A DNA stretch of 64,000 nucleotides, taken from contig CAMDJW010000006.1 of assembly GCA_945901025.1 (NCBI GenBank), positions 62,001 through 126,000 on the forward strand. The letters are read 5' to 3'. The position numbers were made by a program, and so were the translations under genes. Numbering within the stretch: the first letter of the stretch is position 1; every line of letters starts with the position of its first letter. The stretch is from Spirosoma fluviale. GTDB taxonomy: Bacteria > Bacteroidota > Bacteroidia > Cytophagales > Spirosomataceae. Shown here in pieces: positions 37,315 through 46,896 of this stretch. The notes under the pieces were generated by a model. That model saw only the letters and a program-made list of their open reading frames with translations, did not search any database and was not told the origin of the DNA.

Positions 37315-38073
37315 ATGGCGACCTCTTCTCTATATGGCCTAATTGGTTACCCTCTTGGCCACTCATTTTCTAAAAAGTATTTTACTGAAAAATTTCAATC
37401 GCTAGGTCTATCCGATTCGCATGCGTATGAACAATTTCCCATCGCTTCGATTGACGAATTTCCTGAGTTATTGGCCCAACATAAATCTACTTTAAAGGGT
37501 TTAAATGTAACGATTCCTTATAAACAATTAGTCATGCCATTTTTAAGTGAGATAGATTCTGCCGCTTTGAAAATTGGTGCCGTTAATACGATTAAAATTT
37601 CTTCTAATGGGCATACCATCGGCTATAATTCAGATTATTGGGGTTTTAAAAATACGTTAATTTCTTGGACAGCTTTGGCCTATTTCAAATCAAAAAAAGC
37701 ATTGGTTTTGGGTCAAGGAGGAGCAGCTAAAGCTATTATTGTTGCCTTGGAAGATTTGGGTATTCCTGTAATCAAAGTTTCCAGAGTGGCTTCCGGCGAT
37801 GCGATTACTTATGAAGAAATTCCAAGAATTATTTCTGAAATTGGTCTGATCGTCAATACTACACCACTAGGGATGTTTCCAAATATTGACTCAAGTCCGC
37901 CATTACCCTATGCAGCTTTAAATGAGCAACACTTTTTATATGATGCAGTTTATAATCCATTAGAAACCTTATTTCTTAAAAAAGGAATTGCTGCTCGCGT
38001 AGGTGGCACACATACCGGAATTGATATGTTAATTGGCCAGGCAGATAAGGCTTGGGAGATTTGGCAATCTTAA
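37315..38073 (+). CDS. aroE: Shikimate dehydrogenase
   Basis: 'LYGLIGYPLGHSFSKKYF', 'LKGLNVTIPYK', 'GAVNTIK', 'LVLGQGGAAKAI', 'NTTPLGMFP'. Confidence 0.95.
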   Translation: MATSSLYGLIGYPLGHSFSKKYFTEKFQSLGLSDSHAYEQFPIASIDEFPELLAQHKSTLKGLNVTIPYKQLVMPFLSEIDSAALKIGAVNTIKISSNGHTIGYNSDYWGFKNTLISWTALAYFKSKKALVLGQGGAAKAIIVALEDLGIPVIKVSRVASGDAITYEEIPRIISEIGLIVNTTPLGMFPNIDSSPPLPYAALNEQHFLYDAVYNPLETLFLKKGIAARVGGTHTGIDMLIGQADKAWEIWQS

Positions 38074-38573
38074 TGCAAATAGACGCCTCTCTTTTTTACA
38101 TCGGAAATAATTACCTCGACGTGCTCAGATAGGGTAGTAGATAATTCGTATCCTTTGTAATCAGCTGAAATTGGGAATTTTCTGTAATTGCGATCGACCA
38201 AAACAGCTACTTGAATTTTTTTGACCGGGATACTTAAAAAAGGAGCTAAGGAATAAGAAAAAGTTCGACCTGTATTTAATACATCGTCCACGACCACGAT
38301 CACTTTGTTTTCAAATAGGTCTAAAGAACAGTCGAAACTGACAGGTTTTTCATAAGGGATTTCTTTGTTCAAATGAATTTCCACTGCCTTGGCTTGAAGC
38401 TTTGAGATTTCCTGGATATGAGAACAAAGCATTTTTGCTAAGGCAAATCCTTCGCCTATGACGCCGGCAATAATAATTTCTTTTTCTTCAAAATTATTTT
38501 CATAAATCTGAAACGATATTCGTCTGATTTTTTGAAGTAATGAAGGTCCGTCTAAGATTTGTTTTGCCGACAT
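38070..38573 (-). CDS. Phosphoribosyltransferase family protein (PyrR-like)
   Basis: PRPP-binding motif 'VIVVDDVLNTGRTFSYSL'. Confidence 0.85.
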   Translation of the reverse strand: MSAKQILDGPSLLQKIRRISFQIYENNFEEKEIIIAGVIGEGFALAKMLCSHIQEISKLQAKAVEIHLNKEIPYEKPVSFDCSLDLFENKVIVVVDDVLNTGRTFSYSLAPFLSIPVKKIQVAVLVDRNYRKFPISADYKGYELSTTLSEHVEVIISDVKKRGVYLH

Positions 38574-38666
38574 AATTGGGTTGTTGCACTAAAATAGCTC
38601 TTAAAATTACCAAAATTATCCAAATTTCGTACCTTTACGCTTTATTTAGCAGTTAAATTATTTATT

Positions 38667-39215
38667 ATGTCCAAAATGTATGGGGCGCAGCAGCGCCAAC
38701 AAATGCAAGCTCCTTCCAATCCATTAGCGATTAAAACGAAGAAATACGGGTTAGAAAAAAACAAATATATTGGACTTTGTATGCGTCAATTATTTGCTAA
38801 TCAATGGAAATGGTCTTTTGTGCCTTTGGTTTTGATTCTTGCTAATGTGGCTTTAAATCTTTCAGGCACCTATAAAAACTATTGGATTTATATATTTATT
38901 GCCATTGGTACCATCGGATATATCTTATTTTGGTTGATTCAATTTACGGGAATCACGCAATTAGCTCAGTATAAACAGCTTTTTGATAAGTACCGATATG
39001 AAATAGATTCTCGTCAAATTTTTATGAAAATTTCCGATAAGGAAGGGGGAATGTTGAAATGGGATATGATTTTAAAGGCCTACAAGGATAAGCAATCCTA
39101 TGTGCTTGAAATGGGAAAATTTCAATTTATGTATTTGCCATTTTCAATCTTCAATAATGAAAATGATAAAAAATTGATGGATAAAATTCTTCGCGACAAA
39201 GGATATATTCAATAA
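38667..39215 (+). CDS. Membrane protein, YcxB-like/hypothetical
   Basis: Two TM helices followed by 'EIDSRQIFMKISDKEGGMLKWDMILKAYKDKQSYVLEMGKFQFMYLPFSIF', resembling a YcxB-like domain. Confidence 0.7.
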   Translation: MSKMYGAQQRQQMQAPSNPLAIKTKKYGLEKNKYIGLCMRQLFANQWKWSFVPLVLILANVALNLSGTYKNYWIYIFIAIGTIGYILFWLIQFTGITQLAQYKQLFDKYRYEIDSRQIFMKISDKEGGMLKWDMILKAYKDKQSYVLEMGKFQFMYLPFSIFNNENDKKLMDKILRDKGYIQ

Positions 39216-39220
39216 ATTTT

Positions 39221-39634
39221 ATGGGCAGAATCTTAGCCATTGATTTTGGTTTGAAGCGTACAGGTTTAGCTGTGACGGATTCATTGAAAATTATTGCCAA
39301 TGGCCTCGAAACTGTTCCAACACACACCCTACTCTCATTTTTAGATAATTATTTCAAAAAAGAAACCGTTGACGAAGTGGTCATCGGCATGCCAAAAAAC
39401 TTAGATAATTCAGATACGGACTCAACCGCTGGCGTGCGAATTTTCATAAAAAGTTTCAAAAAGAAATTTCCTGAATTACCGTTGCACGAGCATGATGAAA
39501 GGTTTACCTCAAAATTAGCCATGCAAGCCATGATCGCCGGTGGAATGTCTAAAAAAGACCGACGCGAAAAAGGGAATGTTGACCGTGTTTCGGCAACCAT
39601 CATTTTACAATCCTATATGGAAGCAATGCACTAG
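39221..39634 (+). CDS. ruvX: Holliday junction resolvase RuvX (YqgF)
   Basis: 'ILAIDFGLKRTGLAVTD', 'VVIGMPKNLDNSDTDS', 'HDERFTSKLAMQAMIAGG'. Confidence 0.94.
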   Translation: MGRILAIDFGLKRTGLAVTDSLKIIANGLETVPTHTLLSFLDNYFKKETVDEVVIGMPKNLDNSDTDSTAGVRIFIKSFKKKFPELPLHEHDERFTSKLAMQAMIAGGMSKKDRREKGNVDRVSATIILQSYMEAMH

Positions 39635-39642
39635 ATAGACTT

Positions 39643-40497
39643 TTATTTAGTGACTACTTTGGCAAATCGATGGTAAAACGGAGTCTTGCTGGTGGAACTT
39701 TTTGGATTGAATTTCCCCGTTATAATGGGTACGTACATCACTCTACGCCTAGATTTCTCTCCAAAATTAGGAGATACTTCCACCCGATGCCACAACCTTC
39801 CATCATGGATGGTTAAATCACCTCGCTCTATTTCAAATGCAGCTTCCCTCGGGTCTGAACGATAATCTATAAATTGTTTTTTGCCAAAAAGCAGTTTCAA
39901 AACGCTTTGGTTTTGAGTTCCAGGCAATACTCTTAATCCTCCGTTGGATGAAGGGCAATGATCTAAATGTATTCCTACATTTAGCATAGGTAATATTTTT
40001 TGACCCAAAAATAAATCTCGAGGGCTATCAGTATGCCAGCCCATTTGTGTGAATTTGGAATTAGGTTGATTTACATAGTGATTGAACACCAAGCCATCTT
40101 TTTCATCTTCTGAAATCCGACCTTCATATGGGGATAGGAACTCAGTTAATAAACTTAATCGGGGATCTTTTAAAAACTCTTGCAACACATTGCTATGCTT
40201 ATTTGTAAAGCACATACGTTGGATCATGTCTTTACCCTCCGGATCTTTCCCAAATTTTAATGGAATTCCATTGATTTTTTGTACCCCTTCTTCAAGCCAC
40301 TTTGATTCAATATTGGCTAATTCATCAATAAACACCAAGGCCGTTTCAGAAGAAATAAAATTCTTAAATTGGATTACCCCATATTTTTTGAAATAATCTT
40401 TTTGCTCTTGCGTAATTTCTGACCCAAGGGTGAAAGTTTTATATTCAAATTTTATAATTGGTTTTTTCATATTTGATGAGCAATGGTTACTAGGCAA
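39643..40497 (-). CDS. Phytanoyl-CoA dioxygenase family protein
   Basis: Fe/2OG motif 'MGWHTDSPRD...LDHCPSSNGGLRVLPGTQNQS' and distal 'DLTIHDGRLWHRVEVSP'. The internal Met (MKKPIIKFEY) may be the true start. Confidence 0.85.
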   Translation of the reverse strand: MPSNHCSSNMKKPIIKFEYKTFTLGSEITQEQKDYFKKYGVIQFKNFISSETALVFIDELANIESKWLEEGVQKINGIPLKFGKDPEGKDMIQRMCFTNKHSNVLQEFLKDPRLSLLTEFLSPYEGRISEDEKDGLVFNHYVNQPNSKFTQMGWHTDSPRDLFLGQKILPMLNVGIHLDHCPSSNGGLRVLPGTQNQSVLKLLFGKKQFIDYRSDPREAAFEIERGDLTIHDGRLWHRVEVSPNFGEKSRRRVMYVPIITGKFNPKSSTSKTPFYHRFAKVVTK

Positions 40498-40659
40498 TTT
40501 TCAATCTCTAAATTCGTAAGCTGAATTTTGAACATGCAATTTATGTATTTGTGTCCGAAAAATTTAAACAAAATTTAATTTTATAATAAATATCAATAAT
40601 CTGATTCCTAAATGAGCTTTTAATTTCCGAAATTCACATGAATTTTTTAAAATAAGAAC

Positions 40660-41486
40660 TTGAAATACCTGCTTCTATTTATCTCCATGACTGCGTTTAG
40701 TCAATCAATTCCACGTAAAGGCAAATATTTTGTTTATTGGGGGTATATCGATCTGCTTATCCCACCTCCGATATTTCCTTTAAAGGCCCCGGTTATGACT
40801 TTACTTTAAATAAGGTTACGGCCTCTGATGCCCCGACAGCCTTTGACGGATTTGAGACTTATTTTAATCCTTCCCTTTTTTCAATTCCACAATTTAATTT
40901 ACATGCAGGTATTTTTATACAAGATAATTTGTCCTTAAGTATTGGCTGGGATCATGTGAAATATGTGGTAGATGATTTTCAGAATAGCCATATTACGGGA
41001 AACATTTCAAATCAAGCTTCCAATCCAGGCATAATGGTAAATCCTGCCTATGTAGGTATTTTTTCAAATGCGACTATCGTTATTAATCCAGCCGATTTTG
41101 TTGATTATGAACATACAGATGGATTTAATTTTGCGGCAGTTGAGTTAGATCATTACGCAAAATTATGGAGAGCAGGAAAAACAAATATGCAATTAGACTG
41201 GATTAATGGAGTTGGAATCGGTGTTGTGGTTCCTCGTTCTGATGTTCGTTTATTTGCGGTAGGTCAAAATAATTTCTGGAATTTGGCCGGGGCAGGTGCG
41301 TCCATTAAATCGGGATTACGACTTAACCTGACCAAGTTATTATTTCTCGAAACTACCTTGAAGGGTGGTTATACTGATTTGTGGGATGTTCATACAACAG
41401 GTCGGTCCGTAGATAAAGCCAGTCAGTCCATTTGGTTTGGAGAATGGTTTTGGATGCTTGGATTTAATTTTGGTAAGGCAAAATAA
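40660..41486 (+). pseudogene. Outer membrane beta-barrel protein, apparently frameshifted near 40744-40749
   Basis: Signal peptide and N-terminus in one frame (LKYLLLFISMTAFSQSIPRKGKYFVYWGY) and the rest in another (..RSAYPTSDISFKGPGYDFTLNKV..., ORF 40737-41486). One inserted base in TATATCGA gives YWGYNRSAYPTSDISFKG. Confidence 0.75.
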
Positions 41487-41521
41487 ATTTTTAGTTACGT
41501 CTAAAATGTGTATGTTTGGAG

Positions 41522-42268
41522 ATGCGATTGGTTTGGCTACTCCTTTTTGTATTGTCTTTTTTGGCCGTTCGTGGCCAACAAACAGGTCGTATAGAAACTG
41601 ATCGACCTGATCAAACAGAATGTCCTTTCATTGTCAAAAAAGGATATATTCAAGCAGAAATGGGTTTTAATCGGAATAGTTATGCTGATGGCCTTGAGTA
41701 TTTTTTTCCGACAACCTTGCTTAAATTGGGCTTGTGGAAAAATCTAGAACTGCGCTATGTGTCTATGGCCTCTTCCTCTGAGGGCATTTCTAGCTTTAAA
41801 ACAGAGGCTATTGGATTTAAATTGGCCTTATTGGAAGGAAAAAAATGGATTCCAAGAACGTCCATAATCACGCATCTTCATTGGGATAATTTAAGTCGTG
41901 ATGAAAGTGAGCGAAATCCAATCAAACACTCTGTGGGCGATGCGGTATTAACTTTTCAAAATGATTTTGGTCGTGGATATGGAATTGGCTATAATTTTGG
42001 AGCTGAATTTCATTCGAATGGCAGCATGGAAGGAATTTACCGGATAGCTCCCAATATGAACATAGGCCAAAATGGATATGCGTATGTAGAGGTTTTTGGC
42101 CGAGTTCCTTTTTCAGTGAATGTGGATCATTGGGTAGATGGTGGTTTAGCCTATTACCTCAATGACAATTTCAAGTTAGATATATCGTTCGGAAAAAGCC
42201 TATCAAATAAATCAGATTGGTACGGAGCTTTAGGTATTTCTTTCCGTTTCAAAGTTTTTAATCCGTAG
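41522..42268 (+). CDS. Outer membrane transporter-like protein (phenol-degradation meta-pathway/OMP type)
   Basis: Signal peptide 'MRLVWLLLFVLSFLAVRGQQ', 'RIETDRPDQTECPFIVKKGYIQAEMGF' typical of this Bacteroidota family. Confidence 0.8.
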   Translation: MRLVWLLLFVLSFLAVRGQQTGRIETDRPDQTECPFIVKKGYIQAEMGFNRNSYADGLEYFFPTTLLKLGLWKNLELRYVSMASSSEGISSFKTEAIGFKLALLEGKKWIPRTSIITHLHWDNLSRDESERNPIKHSVGDAVLTFQNDFGRGYGIGYNFGAEFHSNGSMEGIYRIAPNMNIGQNGYAYVEVFGRVPFSVNVDHWVDGGLAYYLNDNFKLDISFGKSLSNKSDWYGALGISFRFKVFNP

Positions 42269-42306
42269 AATATCTTCTCCCGTTACAAATTATGTAAATT
42301 GCGAGA

Positions 42307-43722
42307 ATGAAAAAATTAGGGTCTATTTTTCATATCGTTTTTGTGATGTTAGCGCTGGCATTTTCGGCTTTGGGTCAGAATGCTATGACCGTAACGACAC
42401 AAATTGGTTCTAAATCCATTCCCCAAGACGAAAATTTTATACTTTCTTTTACGCTGACCAGCGTTGAAAATGCTTCGGCATCATTGCCAACGTATAAGTT
42501 TCCTGAGCTTTTAAATTTCAAAAAACAAGGCGTAAGTCGAGCGAAAGCGTCTAAATCCATGAATGGCCAAATGGTTAATTCCTATACTTTTTCTCAATAT
42601 TATCAACCAGATAAGCCAGGTAATTTTGAAATTACTAATGAAGGGATTGAAGTGAGTAATCAAACTTACAGACTAGAGCCTTTTACTATTGTCGTCAGCC
42701 CGGCGGTCGACACGGAGGAATTTACAGAAGAGCTTTTGCCTAGTGAATTAATACTTACGTCTAACGATCCATTTTTTGTCGTTACTTCTAATATTCTTAA
42801 GCCCTTTGTTGGCCAAGGATTCACCTTAAAAATGTCGTTTTTTGTACCGGAAAGCAATACCCAAGAATTCGAATTTGATCATAATGACATTCAAATTCCA
42901 GCCTTAATTTCTAAAATGAAGCCTAAATTTTGTTGGGAAGAAAATTTCGGAATAACCACAGAGCAAATTCTTAAAGTGTCGATCAACAAAAAGAGATATA
43001 CCGAATATCGGTTTTTTCAAGCCACCTATTTTGCCCTTCAAAATCAAAAGATTCAGATACCTGCACTGAAATTAAGGGTCATGTCGCTCAATCGAAAAGG
43101 ATTGGAAGCCGTTAAAAAACCCATTTTTTTTACTTCGGCTCCTATAGAAATTAAGCTTAGAGATTTGCCACATCACCCGCTGAGCGGAAAAGTTCCCGTA
43201 GGAAATTTCCAATTGAAAGAAAATATTTCGTCGTCAATGACCAAGACAGGGCAACCCATCATGTATACAGCTAATTTACTGGGAGATGGAAATGGAGTTT
43301 TGTGGGATAACAAATCCCCTGAGTCGGATTATTTCTTGAATTTTGAGCCAATTTCAGTTCAAACAACTGTGGCACCGTTCCAGGAAAAAATGTTTGGGAA
43401 TAAAACGGATAAAATTCAAATTATTCCCAAACAACCAGGTAAATTTGTGATGAGTCATTATTTCAATTGGATTTATTTTAATGTCAAAGCAGAACAATTT
43501 GACACATTAAAATCCAAAATAGTTTTAGATATAACGGGTAATTCATCTGATCGACTACTCAATACCGGTCAGGATGAGAATGAAGTTTATCGAGGGATTG
43601 AAAACAAAAAGACCTTGGATGTGACTTGGGCAAAGTGGGTGAATTGGAGTCAATTAGTAAATTTGATATTGATATTTTTAACGATTGTTATTGCTTTTCT
43701 TGTTTGGAAAAAGCCAAAATAA
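42307..43722 (+). CDS. BatD/oxygen-tolerance family protein
   Basis: Signal peptide, beta-rich repeats ('KASKSMNGQMVNSYTFSQYYQPDKPGNFEITNEGIEVSNQTY'), single C-terminal TM, consistent with BatD. Confidence 0.8.
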   Translation: MKKLGSIFHIVFVMLALAFSALGQNAMTVTTQIGSKSIPQDENFILSFTLTSVENASASLPTYKFPELLNFKKQGVSRAKASKSMNGQMVNSYTFSQYYQPDKPGNFEITNEGIEVSNQTYRLEPFTIVVSPAVDTEEFTEELLPSELILTSNDPFFVVTSNILKPFVGQGFTLKMSFFVPESNTQEFEFDHNDIQIPALISKMKPKFCWEENFGITTEQILKVSINKKRYTEYRFFQATYFALQNQKIQIPALKLRVMSLNRKGLEAVKKPIFFTSAPIEIKLRDLPHHPLSGKVPVGNFQLKENISSSMTKTGQPIMYTANLLGDGNGVLWDNKSPESDYFLNFEPISVQTTVAPFQEKMFGNKTDKIQIIPKQPGKFVMSHYFNWIYFNVKAEQFDTLKSKIVLDITGNSSDRLLNTGQDENEVYRGIENKKTLDVTWAKWVNWSQLVNLILIFLTIVIAFLVWKKPK

Positions 43723-43728
43723 AAACAT

Positions 43729-44817
43729 ATGAGTAGTATATACGGAAAATTATTTCAGATTAGTACTTTCGGGGAATCTCATGGTCCAGCGGTTGGCGTG
43801 ATCGTTCAAGGTTGTCCTTCGGGGATTAATTTCGACCTAGATTTTGTGCAATCAGAGTTAGATCGACGGAAACCAGGTCAGTCGCGCATTACTACACAAA
43901 GAAAAGAGGCGGATTCAATCGAAGTTTTATCGGGTGTTTTTGAAGGCAAAACAACAGGTACACCTATCGCCATGCTCGTGTGGAATGACGACCAGCGATC
44001 CAAAGATTATACGCACATTGCGGACCAATTTAGGCCCTCGCATGCAGATTATACCTATTTTGCTAAATATGGATTGAGGGATTATCGGGGAGGTGGACGT
44101 AGTTCAGCCCGTGAGACAGTCGCTCGTGTAGCGGCGGGTGCTTTGGCGAAAATGGTACTAACTCAGCTTGGTGTAAAAATTACTGCTTATGTATCCCAAG
44201 TGGGACATATGAAGCTGGAGACGGCGGTAGAACAGTTAGATTTATCTTTAACCGAGTCTAATGCTGTTCGTTGTCCAGATCCTATTTTGGCTGAAAAAAT
44301 GTTTACCTACATTGATGATATTAGGAAACAGGGAGATTCTGTCGGTGGTGTCATATCGGCTTACATTACTGGATGCCCAGTGGGATTAGGAGAGCCTGTT
44401 TTTGACAAACTTCATGCGGAATTAGGAAAGGCTATGTTAAGCATCAATGCCGTAAAAGGATTTGAATATGGGAGTGGGTTTTCCGGAGTGGAATTAAGAG
44501 GATCGCAGCATAATGACATCATTGAAAAACAAGCTGATGGAAGTTTAAGGACGCTGACAAATCATTCAGGGGGTATCCAAGGAGGAATTTCAAATGGCGA
44601 ACCTATTTATTTTAGAGTTGCTTTCAAGCCGGTCGCTACTATTATGCAGGATCAGGATAGTGTGAATGAGACGGGAGATAAAATTACTGTTTCAGGAAAG
44701 GGAAGGCATGATCCCTGTGTGGTTCCTAGGGCTGTTCCTATTGTAGAGGCGATGGCTGCCATTGTTTTGCTGGACTTTTACTTAAGGAATCAAGTGATTC
44801 AGATGCCACAAAAATGA
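43729..44817 (+). CDS. aroC: Chorismate synthase
   Basis: '[19 protein letters not shown]', '[40 protein letters not shown]'. Confidence 0.98.
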   Translation: MSSIYGKLFQISTFGESHGPAVGVIVQGCPSGINFDLDFVQSELDRRKPGQSRITTQRKEADSIEVLSGVFEGKTTGTPIAMLVWNDDQRSKDYTHIADQFRPSHADYTYFAKYGLRDYRGGGRSSARETVARVAAGALAKMVLTQLGVKITAYVSQVGHMKLETAVEQLDLSLTESNAVRCPDPILAEKMFTYIDDIRKQGDSVGGVISAYITGCPVGLGEPVFDKLHAELGKAMLSINAVKGFEYGSGFSGVELRGSQHNDIIEKQADGSLRTLTNHSGGIQGGISNGEPIYFRVAFKPVATIMQDQDSVNETGDKITVSGKGRHDPCVVPRAVPIVEAMAAIVLLDFYLRNQVIQMPQK

Positions 44818-45254
44818 CAATGAACGAAGATTCATATTACATGAGTTTAGCTTTAAAACAAGCTGAACTCGCATTGGAAGAGGAAGAAATTCCAGTGGGT
44901 GCTGTGGTCGTATGCCAAGGAAAGATTGTGGCTAAAGCCTATAATCAGACCGAAATGCTGACCGACGTAACCGCACATGCAGAGATGTTGGCCATCACTT
45001 CTGCAGCTCAAACCATTGGGGCCAAATATTTAAAAGATTGCACGCTTTATGTTACACTAGAGCCTTGTTTGATGTGTGCTGGAGCTATTTATTGGTCTCA
45101 GTTAGGCCGATTGGTATTCGGGGCATCGGAGGAAAAAAGAGGTTTTTTGAGTTTAGGGAAAGATGTTTTGCATCCCAAAACAAATGTGACCGCAGGAATT
45201 CTTGCGGATGAATCCGCTCTTTTGTTGAAAGAGTTTTTTTCCATGCGCCGTTAA
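44814..45254 (+). CDS. tadA: tRNA-specific adenosine deaminase / nucleoside deaminase
   Basis: '[40 protein letters not shown]' deaminase zinc motif. Confidence 0.93.
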   Translation: MTMNEDSYYMSLALKQAELALEEEEIPVGAVVVCQGKIVAKAYNQTEMLTDVTAHAEMLAITSAAQTIGAKYLKDCTLYVTLEPCLMCAGAIYWSQLGRLVFGASEEKRGFLSLGKDVLHPKTNVTAGILADESALLLKEFFSMRR

Positions 45255-45366
45255 AAAAAAATAAAAATTATATGGTAGGATTATCAATGATTTGTAATTT
45301 TATCTTTCAATCGTTTTCACCTAGGTAGAAATTTTTCTGCCCTTAATAACATAAATAAATATTTAT

Positions 45367-45978
45367 ATGGCTTTTGAACTAGCACCCCTGCCTTTTGCAA
45401 ACAATGCATTAGAGCCTAATTTTGACGCTTTGACGATGGAGATCCACCATGATCGCCACCATAATGCCTATGTCACAAATTTAAATGCAGCTGTGACAGG
45501 TACTCCTTTAGAAGGAAAAACATTGTTGGAATTATTTTCAACGATATCCACCTTAGCACCTGCCGTACGAAATAATGGCGGTGGACATTATAACCACGAT
45601 TTATTTTGGAATATTTTATCTCCAACGGGTGGAGGCGCACCTGTCGGCACCTTAGGAAAAGCAATCGATGCTAAATTTGGTTCATTTGATAGCTTTAAGG
45701 AAGAATTTAAAAAAGCGTCCATTACTCGTTTTGGCTCAGGCTGGGCTTGGTTAGTGGCTCAAAAAGACGGTTCAGTGGCTGTTTCTTCTACTCCCAACCA
45801 AGATAATCCTTTGATGGACGTGGCGGATGTAAAAGGGTTCCCTGTGATTGGTTTAGACGTTTGGGAGCATGCATATTATTTGAAGTTTCAAAATAAACGT
45901 CCGGATTATGTAGATGCATTTTGGAATGTAGTGGATTGGAATAAGGCGGAAGCACGTTATTTAGCCGCTCAGAAATAA
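45367..45978 (+). CDS. Superoxide dismutase [Fe/Mn]
   Basis: '[19 protein letters not shown]', 'HYNHDLFW', '[30 protein letters not shown]'. Confidence 0.97.
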   Translation: MAFELAPLPFANNALEPNFDALTMEIHHDRHHNAYVTNLNAAVTGTPLEGKTLLELFSTISTLAPAVRNNGGGHYNHDLFWNILSPTGGGAPVGTLGKAIDAKFGSFDSFKEEFKKASITRFGSGWAWLVAQKDGSVAVSSTPNQDNPLMDVADVKGFPVIGLDVWEHAYYLKFQNKRPDYVDAFWNVVDWNKAEARYLAAQK

Positions 45979-45983
45979 ATTTT

Positions 45984-46017
45984 AAGGGAGAGATTTTAAA
46001 TTCTCTCCCTTTTTTTG
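45984..46017 (+). terminator. Intrinsic terminator after superoxide dismutase
   Basis: aagggagaga-ttttaaat-tctctccctt followed by T tract. Confidence 0.88.
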
Positions 46018-46024
46018 ATTTCAG

Positions 46025-46056
46025 TTTTGCAATATACCTTCCATTTCGTATTTTTG
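46025..46056 (+). promoter_or_regulatory. Consensus Bacteroidota promoter for tRNA-His
   Basis: TTTTG ending at 46029, 19-nt spacer, TATTTTTG (TAnnTTTG) at 46049-46056, 12 nt upstream of the tRNA. Confidence 0.75.
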
Positions 46057-46067
46057 CAGTCCTAAAT

Positions 46068-46145
46068 GGCGGTTGTAGCTCAGTTGGTTAGAGTAGGCGT
46101 TTGTGGTGCGCTTGGTCGTGGGTTCGAGTCCCATCATCCGCCCCA
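46068..46145 (+). tRNA. tRNA-His (GTG), including G-1 and encoded CCA
   Basis: Cloverleaf fits: acceptor GCGGTTG/CATCCGC (one U-U mismatch), G-1 opposite C73, anticodon loop TTGTGGT, T arm GTGGG-TTCGAGT-CCCAT, CCA at 46143-46145. Confidence 0.95.
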
Positions 46146-46159
46146 TTTTAGAAAAGGAG

Positions 46160-46189
46160 AGTCCCGGTAGCAATGCTGGGACTTTTTTG
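46160..46189 (+). terminator. Intrinsic terminator after tRNA-His
   Basis: agtcccggta-gcaa-tgctgggact (10-bp stem, GNRA-type GCAA loop) then TTTTTT. Confidence 0.85.
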
Positions 46190-46203
46190 TTAAACTTGTA
46201 GAT

Positions 46204-46839
46204 ATGAATCCCGTTTTTCTAAAGCGTTTTTTGATGGTATTGTATGCAGCTGGCTTAATTGGCATGCATATCCCTGCCACTCAAAATTTATTCATTTCAT
46301 TGGTTCCTTTAAACCTTTGGTTTACTGCATTTATTTGTATTTTCTACCATCCAAGACCTTCCTTGAGCACTTATTTGGTTTTATTATTTATTGCGATCGC
46401 GGCTTGGTTAGTCGAGGTCCAAGGGGTTCGAACGGGTTTAATTTTTGGAAGTTATCAGTACGGAAATACATTGGGATTGAAGTTGGCAGATGTGCCGATC
46501 ACCATCGGATTGAATTGGATCATTTTATTAATGAGTACAAATGCCGTGGTGGAAGAATGGAATGCAGGGGGTAAAATAGGCAAGGCGGCTTTGGGTGCTG
46601 GGTTAATGACGGCATTAGATTTATTGATTGAGCCCGTGGCGGTTCATTTTGATTTTTGGCATTGGTCAAATATCCAAGTACCTGTTCAGAATTTTGTAGC
46701 TTGGTGGGTGATTAGTTTTTTCTTTCAATATGTATACCAGTTGGGCCCATGGCCTTCAAAATCTAGTCTTTTTCGATTAATTGCTTTGCTCCAATTTCTC
46801 TTTTTCTTGGGTCATTGGCTCTTATTGCAATTTTTTTGA
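46204..46839 (+). CDS. Carotenoid biosynthesis protein (CruF/DUF422-like), multi-TM
   Basis: 'GVRTGLIFGSYQYGNTLGLKLADVPITIGLNWIILL' and 'LDLLIEPVAVHFDFWHW' match the DUF422/CruF pattern. Confidence 0.88.
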   Translation: MNPVFLKRFLMVLYAAGLIGMHIPATQNLFISLVPLNLWFTAFICIFYHPRPSLSTYLVLLFIAIAAWLVEVQGVRTGLIFGSYQYGNTLGLKLADVPITIGLNWIILLMSTNAVVEEWNAGGKIGKAALGAGLMTALDLLIEPVAVHFDFWHWSNIQVPVQNFVAWWVISFFFQYVYQLGPWPSKSSLFRLIALLQFLFFLGHWLLLQFF

Positions 46840-46896
46840 TTTAAAACATTTTTGATTGAAATCAGTTACAAACAATAGTAAATATATAATAATCTT

